From Bacteroidetes oral taxon 274 str. F0058 (lineage in GTDB: Bacteria; Bacteroidota; Bacteroidia; Bacteroidales; Paludibacteraceae), in NCBI GenBank assembly GCA_000163695.1, contig GG774889.1:358551-422550 (forward strand): DNA of 64,000 bases. The letters run 5' to 3'. This document shows, one piece after another, positions 54,579 through 61,200 of the stretch. The notes under the pieces were generated by a model. The model had not been told where the DNA came from. It saw only the letters and a program-made list of their open reading frames with translations, and did not search any database. Position 1 is the first letter of the stretch; each line of letters starts with the position of its first letter. The position numbers and the translations under genes are program-made.

Positions 54579-55067
54579 TTACGCTTTTACACGTTTGCTT
54601 TTGCCGCTGAATGTCGATATTTGCAGGCGTATTATCTCCGTTCGGGCAAACGACCGCTCGGCGTATTGCATACCGACCTCCATATCGTTGGGCGAGTATT
54701 TGTGTAGTAGTAGCCGTAGGGCATTCATACGTTCCTCTGCCGATAGACCGATAGTGGCGGTACAGCGTGCCACTACGCTTTCGTATTCGGTGGTGAATTT
54801 CGACGACAGTACATTTGTCTTGCCCACCACACAGAACGATACACGTGGCTCTTGGGCTATACTGCGGAGTTTGTGTCCTACCGGAGCACAGTGGAGGTAG
54901 ATATATTCGCCGCCGTCCCAGACGAAACTAATCGGCAGCCCATAGGCTCCGCCTTCGTCGTCGACCATCGACAAAACTCCATATTCACACTTGGCAAGCA
55001 GGTTGCGTGCCGACTCTTCGTCGAGCAGACGGTCTTGCCGTCTTACGTTTTCGTTTGAGTAAGTCAT
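54579..55067 (-). CDS. Nim-like FMN-binding split-barrel protein
   Basis: 162 aa. Pyridoxamine-phosphate-oxidase-like flavin fold with CEYGVLSMVDDEGGAYGLPISFVWDGG, IYLHCAPVGHKLRSIAQEPRVSFCVVG and FTTEYESVVARCTATI, the pattern of the Nim/pyridoxamine oxidase-related family. Relatives include NimA-type nitroreductases of anaerobes. Nitroimidazole reduction is possible but not shown by sequence. Returns to Bacteroidetes-style promoter usage after the island. Confidence 0.85.
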   Translation of the reverse strand: MTYSNENVRRQDRLLDEESARNLLAKCEYGVLSMVDDEGGAYGLPISFVWDGGEYIYLHCAPVGHKLRSIAQEPRVSFCVVGKTNVLSSKFTTEYESVVARCTATIGLSAEERMNALRLLLHKYSPNDMEVGMQYAERSFARTEIIRLQISTFSGKSKRVKA

Positions 55068-55084
55068 ACTTTCGTTTTTTTTTG

Positions 55085-55092
55085 CAAAGCTA
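55085..55092 (-). promoter_or_regulatory. -7 element for the Nim-like gene
   Basis: Minus-strand TAGCTTTG, 18 bp before the ATG. Confidence 0.45.
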
Positions 55093-55137
55093 ATAAAAAT
55101 TGACAGAATATGACTTGTGTCGTCGAAAAAATAAGTG

Positions 55138-56430
55138 TTAGTCTCTTGTTCGCCGCTTCGTTGCTTTCTCTATCGAAAGACCTATTATCCAAGACAAAAA
55201 AGCAGGACAGACCCACATCAAATGATGAGACGACAGAGGCAGATAATTGATCCAATCACCTATCGGAAGCCCTACGGTCGAGATGAAGTCGGGTAAAGAG
55301 AATACGAATGCAGTGCCGACTACTATGCGAAAGACAAGAACCGAAGTCCATTTGTCGGGAGCTAAGTTCAATAAAATCAGCATAATGACGATAGGGTAGA
55401 TAAGCACCAAGACGGGAATGGCTATTTTGATAATATATTCTACTCCCGTACGACCCAAGAGGACACCTATCAGGCACGAGACGATGACCACCCAGGTATA
55501 AATTTTGTTAGAGCCTCCGTTTGTCGTTTTGAAGAAGTCGGCAGCTCCTGTGATGATGCCTACCGCAGTAGTGAAGCAAACGATACTTACGGCAACGCTC
55601 AACAAGATATAGCCGAATTGTCCCAACGTATGTTGTCCGACTCCGATAAGTACCTGTGACCTGGTAGCATTTGCCGAGAATTCATCGCTCAGAATAGCTC
55701 CTGTATAGATAAATCCCGCATAGATGGCGAGCAATGCTATGCCGCTGATAATCCCCGAATAGATGCTGATTCTTCTCTTTTGGGCAAATGAAAGCGTTCT
55801 ATCCATATTTAACGAGACGGTTATGACCCCTCCGATAATGAGGGAGGCTATTCCGTCGTATGTCTGGTAGCCCTCGAAAATCCCCATAACGAAAACATTT
55901 TCGGTAGTGGAAGGTGGTATGGTTTTTTCGACGAAAATAGCGCTCACAATCATCGAGATGATAATGACCAGCATTATAGGGGTGAGGTATTTCCCCAAGA
56001 TGGGTATAACTTTGTTTCGATTGAAGCATAAGTACCCTACCAGAGCAAAGTAAATAATATTGAACCACAGTGCGTCCAAAGAAAAAGAGGGAGCTACCGA
56101 AAGTTCATAGACGACAGAGGCTGTTCTCGGAATAGGTAGCACAAGGCAGATGATATACATCATACTGCCGATGATAAGTCCGAATTTGGGATATACCTTT
56201 CTGCCGAAGTCGAACATCGTTCCTTGCAGTTTGGCTTGTGCCAATACTCCCAATAATGGAATGACGACGGCAGAAATACCGAAGCCGGCAGCTACTATCA
56301 ACCATTGGTCGACAGCCCTTGCCCCCAATAGCGGAGGCAGTATGAAATTGCCCCCGCCGAAAAACATCGAAAACATAGCAAAGGCAGTAATCCATATCTT
56401 TTTTGTGAAATTTGAAGTAGAGTCTTGCAT
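55138..56430 (-). CDS. brnQ: branched-chain amino acid transporter (LIVCS)
   Basis: Cation-coupled uptake of Leu, Ile and Val. ATG at 56430 (MQDSTSNFTKKIWITAFAMF) is preferred; the open frame to 56460 runs into the promoter element. About 12 hydrophobic segments. The family's N-terminal FAMFSMFFGGGNFILPPLLG and YLCFNRNKVIPILGKYLTPIM are visible. 430 aa is normal. Inner membrane. Confidence 0.92.
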   Translation of the reverse strand: MQDSTSNFTKKIWITAFAMFSMFFGGGNFILPPLLGARAVDQWLIVAAGFGISAVVIPLLGVLAQAKLQGTMFDFGRKVYPKFGLIIGSMMYIICLVLPIPRTASVVYELSVAPSFSLDALWFNIIYFALVGYLCFNRNKVIPILGKYLTPIMLVIIISMIVSAIFVEKTIPPSTTENVFVMGIFEGYQTYDGIASLIIGGVITVSLNMDRTLSFAQKRRISIYSGIISGIALLAIYAGFIYTGAILSDEFSANATRSQVLIGVGQHTLGQFGYILLSVAVSIVCFTTAVGIITGAADFFKTTNGGSNKIYTWVVIVSCLIGVLLGRTGVEYIIKIAIPVLVLIYPIVIMLILLNLAPDKWTSVLVFRIVVGTAFVFSLPDFISTVGLPIGDWINYLPLSSHHLMWVCPAFLSWIIGLSIEKATKRRTRD

Positions 56431-56449
56431 CGTGTATATTGTTTGTCGG

Positions 56450-56457
56450 CAAAGGTA
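56450..56457 (-). promoter_or_regulatory. -7 element for brnQ
   Basis: Minus-strand TACCTTTG, 20 bp before the ATG. Confidence 0.5.
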
Positions 56458-56650
56458 CATTTTTTTTAGGTTCCAAGACTACTTGGTTTTGTGTCGTCTC
56501 TATTTCTCGAGCAGGTTAGATATGAATTCCGATGCCTGCAATCATATCCCAATTACTTGTGTAAATGGCTTATGCTCAGTCGTATTTGTGGGCGGTTTCG
56601 GTCGATGTAGGCGAAGCTGTCGGCAGGCGACCTGCCTACTCCGTAGGACA

Positions 56651-56690
56651 AAAAAAGAGAGGGTGTATCATTCCGATACACCCTCTCTTT
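56651..56690 (-). terminator. terminator of the propeller lipoprotein gene
   Basis: AAAGAGAGGGTGTATC (56654-56669) pairs perfectly with GATACACCCTCTCTTT (56675-56690). T-rich sequence follows on the minus strand. Confidence 0.85.
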
Positions 56691-56766
56691 AAGATAGCAC
56701 TTTATGCCTTTTTATTTTAATATTAAACAATTCGTTTTATTTACTTGGATTGATACAAATTATAGT

Positions 56767-56805
56767 ACCCAACACCCAACACCTAAAACCCAATACCCAA
56801 AACCC
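56767..56805. repeat. short CCCAA/CCCAAAA-type degenerate repeat
   Basis: Six or so imperfect units such as ACCCAACACCCAACACC and AAACCCAATACCC follow one another next to the propeller gene's stop codon. Cause unknown. Confidence 0.6.
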
Positions 56806-56808
56806 GAT

Positions 56809-57807
56809 TTACTTCCTCTCGGCTATGAATATGGAGTAGGCACAGCCTTTGTCGGCAAGGGAGTATAGCTCTTTGCCGTTTTTCCATACCTTCACTACAG
56901 AGCTTGAGCCCTCGGTTTCGGACCCTGCCACATATACATCGCCGTTGTGTACCACTATGGATTGGGCTTCGCCATTATCTGCAAGGTCGTAGAGTTCCTC
57001 TTTGTTTTTCCATACCTTAGCAGCACCTCTTTCGGCCCCTGCCACATATACATCATCACCTACCACATATACGGAGTAGGCTGTGGCATGTTTAGAGCCG
57101 TCTGTCTGGAATATCGCCTTTTTGTTTTTCCACACCTTGGCTACATTGTATGTGCCGTTGCTCTCATAGCCTGCGGTATATACATCTTCGCCTACCACAA
57201 ATACGGAGTTGGCTCCGGCATCATTAGCGCCGTTGGTAAGAGCAAAGAGTTCGCTACCTTTTTTCCACACCTTGACTACATCGTTTGTGCCGTTGTTCTC
57301 ATAGCCTGCAGTATATACGTTGCTACCCGCTACGAATACGGAGTAGGCATAGGCATCTTTAGAGCCGTCAGTAAGGTCAGTGGCACTTTTGTTTTTCCAA
57401 AGTTTGGCGACTTTGCCTTCGTAGCCTGCGGTATATACCTTATCATCCGCTACGAATACGGAACGGGCTATGGCATTATCAGATCCATTGGTAAGTTCGT
57501 AGAGCTCTTTGTCGTTTTTCCATACCTTGGCTACCTTGTTTGTGCCGTTGTGCTCATAGCCTGCTGTATATACGTCTCCGCCTACTACGAATACGGAGCT
57601 GGCTAAGGCATCTTTAGAGCCGTCGGTAAGGTCGTAGAGCTCTTTACCGTTTTTCCACACCTTGGCTGCGTCCTCAGTTCCACTATTCTCATAGCCTGCC
57701 ACATAGATGTCTATCTCCTTGGGCGTTGAGTTGGGTTTACAGGCAGTGAAGCCTGTTGCTACTAACATTGCTGCCGCAGCAGCTACCATCAAAAATGTTT
57801 TTCTCAT
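56809..57807 (-). CDS. lipoprotein with seven near-identical propeller blades
   Basis: 332 aa. Lipobox GFTAC (Cys 22). The mature protein is seven repeats of 40-45 residues with the pattern VAKVWKNGKELYxLTDGS, xSVFVxGxDVYTAGYE; VYTAGYE or its variants occur seven times (57.70 to 56.93 kb). Seven identical-length blades indicate a closed seven-bladed beta-propeller. Blades 6 and 7 are more diverged (VYVAGAE, VYVAGSE). Surface or periplasmic, ligand unknown. Repeats are nearly identical at the DNA level, so blades can exchange by recombination. Confidence 0.85.
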   Translation of the reverse strand: MRKTFLMVAAAAAMLVATGFTACKPNSTPKEIDIYVAGYENSGTEDAAKVWKNGKELYDLTDGSKDALASSVFVVGGDVYTAGYEHNGTNKVAKVWKNDKELYELTNGSDNAIARSVFVADDKVYTAGYEGKVAKLWKNKSATDLTDGSKDAYAYSVFVAGSNVYTAGYENNGTNDVVKVWKKGSELFALTNGANDAGANSVFVVGEDVYTAGYESNGTYNVAKVWKNKKAIFQTDGSKHATAYSVYVVGDDVYVAGAERGAAKVWKNKEELYDLADNGEAQSIVVHNGDVYVAGSETEGSSSVVKVWKNGKELYSLADKGCAYSIFIAERK

Positions 57808-57941
57808 AGAATGATATTTTTTTTAGTTAAACAATATTTCTTTTTATTGTCATTGCTAAGTTACTATAGCTCTATGAAATATTATAAAGCTTAATAAACT
57901 ATATTAATTTAATCAATGCCGTATGTCTTATTATTTTTTGG

Positions 57942-57973
57942 CAAAATTACTACAAACAAACACACTGTGCAAT
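57942..57973 (-). promoter_or_regulatory. promoter of the propeller lipoprotein
   Basis: Minus-strand TAATTTTG (57942-57949) with an ATTG -33-like element (57970-57973), spacer 20 bp. About 135 bp before the ATG. Confidence 0.5.
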
Positions 57974-57977
57974 ACGC

Positions 57978-58049
57978 AAAAACACGTATTTTTTATCAGT
58001 AAATTCCGAAGTTTTTTTGCGAAAATCTACGTGTTTTTCTACGTGTTTT
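57978..58049. repeat. three copies of a CACGT-containing motif
   Basis: AAAAACACGTA at 57978-57988, and its inverse TACGTGTTTTT at 58028-58038 and TACGTGTTTT at 58040-58049. The first and second form an inverted repeat with a 39-bp loop. Confidence 0.6.
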
Positions 58050-58135
58050 CCGAAAAATCACAGCCGTAGCAACCGCTCTGACAACTCCCAAAGCCCCATT
58101 AATAGGCTTGTTTGGGGCAAATATCGTACATGGGG

Positions 58136-58176
58136 AAAAAAACAAAGGTGTTCGTCGTCAATCGAGAACACCTTTG
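58136..58176 (-). terminator. terminator of the giant cargo gene
   Basis: CAAAGGTGTTC (58143-58153) pairs perfectly with GAACACCTTTG (58166-58176). On the minus strand a run of seven T follows. Confidence 0.85.
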
Positions 58177-58205
58177 CCCTTCTTTGTTAACTATGAAACA
58201 GAAAT

Positions 58206-61200
58206 TTACTTCACTATCAATTTGAGCGTTTTGTCATTGATTCTGACAAAATAAACTCCCGGTGTGTAGTTGCTCACATTTATCGGCGTATGTGCCGTGT
58301 AGTGGGCATTGCTGTAAACATTCATACCGCTGCGGGTGAATATGTCCACTTTGCCACTTGTGTTGATACTGAATACTTCGGTGGCAGGGTTGGGATATAT
58401 ACCGATAGATTCGGTGTGTATGTCGGTCGTAGAGCTTACTTTGTTGTCGAGCACGACGGGTATCTTCACGAATGCCCTCTGTCCTTTCACTACCCGACTT
58501 ACGATGATGAACCCTTTGCCTTCGTGTTTCTTGCCTGTTACTTTCAGCTTGTTGGCAACAAGCGATGTGGTAGCCAGAGTGTTGCTCAGCGAGTCGGTGA
58601 TAGAGTAGACGATATCTGCTCCGTTGGCGTTGATGGCTTCGAATATTGCATCGAGTATCACTTCGTTACTGCTGTTGGGGTTTACCCGCAAGGTGTCGGC
58701 AGTCGCTATGTTGCGTACACCTCCGAGGTCGTCCATACAGAAGTATGTCGGTATAAGCGTGCCATACTTTCCTTTACGCGTACCGTCCATAGTGAACGAT
58801 ATGTTTTTCACCTTGCCCAGACTTCTGAGGTCAAGCCACTGCCAAGAGTCGAGCGTGTAGTGGTTGGCGGTGTTTTTATTGTCGCGGTAGTCGGCGAGGT
58901 AAAACTCTATCTCTTTGCCGTTGTCGGCTTTGGCGGTGAGTTTGAGCCAGTCGCCAGTGGTGAACGGTTTGTCCTTGTCCTCCTGTCCGGTACTGTTTAT
59001 TCCCGTACCGTGTAGCGAGACGTGTTTTACCCACGCCGTATTGGTGATGTAGAAGCCGCTGATGCTGTCGCCGTCTGCATTGTGGGTAACTGTGAGCGTC
59101 GTATTGCCCAAATAGCTGCTCGGATACACGACAGAGTAGTTGGCAGAGTTGTTCGCTCCGTGTCCTACTGCCGAGTTGAACTGGTCTTTAGTGAAGTTAG
59201 CCATATTGAACGTCGTCGCAGTGAGGTTCGAGTAACCGAATGCACCCCAAAAACTCTGGTCGGGATTCAGTACGTTATTGAACGAATAAGAGCCGCTGTA
59301 GAACGTGTTCTTATTGCTCGGCACGGTATCGCCCCACCAGTAACTTTCGGCGTCCAGATACAGGTCGTCGAATGTGGCTGTTTTGGACTTGCCCAGCACT
59401 GTAATCACGCCTTTGCCCTTAGTTTTTTCGCCCCAGGCGTCGGTAACGGTAAGTGTCAGTACGCCCGTGTTCTCGGCTTTCAGTGTCGGAGCCTCTGCCG
59501 TCGAAACGGTTTGTCTCAGAGCATTGGTCCAGACATAAGTGTATGGCTCGACTCCACCGCTTACCGTTGCTTTGTAGACAAAGCTGTCGCCCTGTTTTAC
59601 GGTAGTGTCTTTCAGTGTTATCGCTATCGGCTGCGGCTGTCCGCTGAAGTTGTCTATCATTATATCTCCCGAACCCTCGAGCGATATGCTTGTGATGACG
59701 TCGTACTGTCTTAGGCTGATAAACCGCCATTTGCCCGCTGTCGATTTCAGAGTAGCCGTAGCGGTGGTCTCCGTCTGCTTACGAGTGGTGAGCTTGACGT
59801 CTGTTGTCGATTTCAGATAGAAGCCCGTCAGTACCAATCCTTTGTCGCTATTGTTGATAGTAACCGTCGCAGGACTTGTCGTGAGTTTGGCAGCCTTGTG
59901 GTTGTTTTTGCCCACTCCGTCGGTAATGGCAGATACGGTGAAGCCTTTGAAGTCTGCCGTGCCGTCGGTGAAGTCGCCTGAGGTAACGGTAACGGTTTCG
60001 AAGGTAGAGACTACCGTCGGCGATGCGGCAGTAGTAAATGCCTTGCTTGCAATTATAGCGCTGTTTTGTCCGCTAACACTCTGCAATACGAAATATACCT
60101 TGTACTCCGTCTGTTTTACGAGCCGGTCTAATGTTACTTCGTGTTCGATATTCTTGGCAATGGTTATGTTTTTGCCTGCCACAATATCTGCTTCGGTCGG
60201 AGCGGCGTCTGTCGACAACTTCACCATATAGAACAACTTACCCTTTGCTGTCGTTTTTATACGGGCAATAGCACTATTGTCGGTGATATCGGTAATCTTC
60301 GGGTAACCTTCGGTAAACTGAGGTACTGTCGTAGTCGACGCAAACTCGAATGCCCCGATAGTGGGAGTAGTAGTGCTGCGTGCAGTACCGTTGATGTCGA
60401 CAGTAACGAAGTCGATAGGCTTGGCTGTCTGCAAGTTGCCTGCTTCTGTCGGGTCGAGCGAATTGTCCGAGTGGAAAGTTACCCGCTCTACGATAGAGTT
60501 TTGGTCGTTGCTTTTCGCCTTCCAAGCGTCGAAAGTAGCTATATCTGTCTTGTTAGATTTTGCAAACTTGGTAGTGCTCGTGGTGTAGTAGGCGTTGTTG
60601 TTGAATGCCATTCCACTCAGGTAAGCATCGTTTTTGAGGTTGTAGATGTATCCGCCTGCATTGTTTTGGAAAACGTTGTCGGCTACTACGATACCTTCAT
60701 TGGTTTTATTATGTTTGTCTAAGCCGTAGACGATAGAGCTATTCTCTTTGGGAGTAGAACTCGATATATTCACCGAGTTGTAGACTATGTCCGTATTTGT
60801 GATAGCGTCCGATATATATATGCCGTGAACTTCTGCGTTATTGACGTTGTTGAGGATAACTTCGTTGTTGTACAGACGGTTGCGTCCTGCCAGAGTCTCG
60901 TTGTCGTCTCTGCGACGTAGGAATATTGCGTACACACGACTGACTGCCGTATTGTCTGCGTATATTCTGTTGCCGCGTATGATAGTGTTTCCCATCATTA
61001 CAGCGTCAATCCCTTTTAATTCGTAAGAAGCAGCTTTACCCGATATTATTATACGGTTGTTTTCGATTATGCCGTCGTGCTCTTTTGTCATATATACGGC
61101 TGTTTTGCTTTGGTTGCGGAAGGTATTGCCCTTTATGAGTCCACCTTTTTGTTTCGGTAAAGAAACATATCCTGTTCCATCTAAATATAATCCTGTTCCG

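Larger units (their letters stand above)
56431..56808. other. gap between propeller lipoprotein and brnQ
   Basis: Holds the brnQ promoter element, small inverted repeats near 56619-56644 (GGCAGG/CCTGCC and CCTAC/GTAGG), the terminator at 56654-56690 and the CCCAA-rich tract at 56767-56805. No gene seen. Confidence 0.6.
57808..58205. other. gap upstream of propeller gene
   Basis: No gene. Holds the propeller gene's promoter region (57942-57973), the ACGTGTTTT motifs at 57978-58049, and the terminator of the giant cargo gene at 58136-58176. Confidence 0.6.

Noticed and set aside
56947..57606. 219-codon plus-strand frame opposite the propeller lipoprotein.
   Set aside because: Repeats in the frame mirror the propeller DNA repeats; no start signals or domain.
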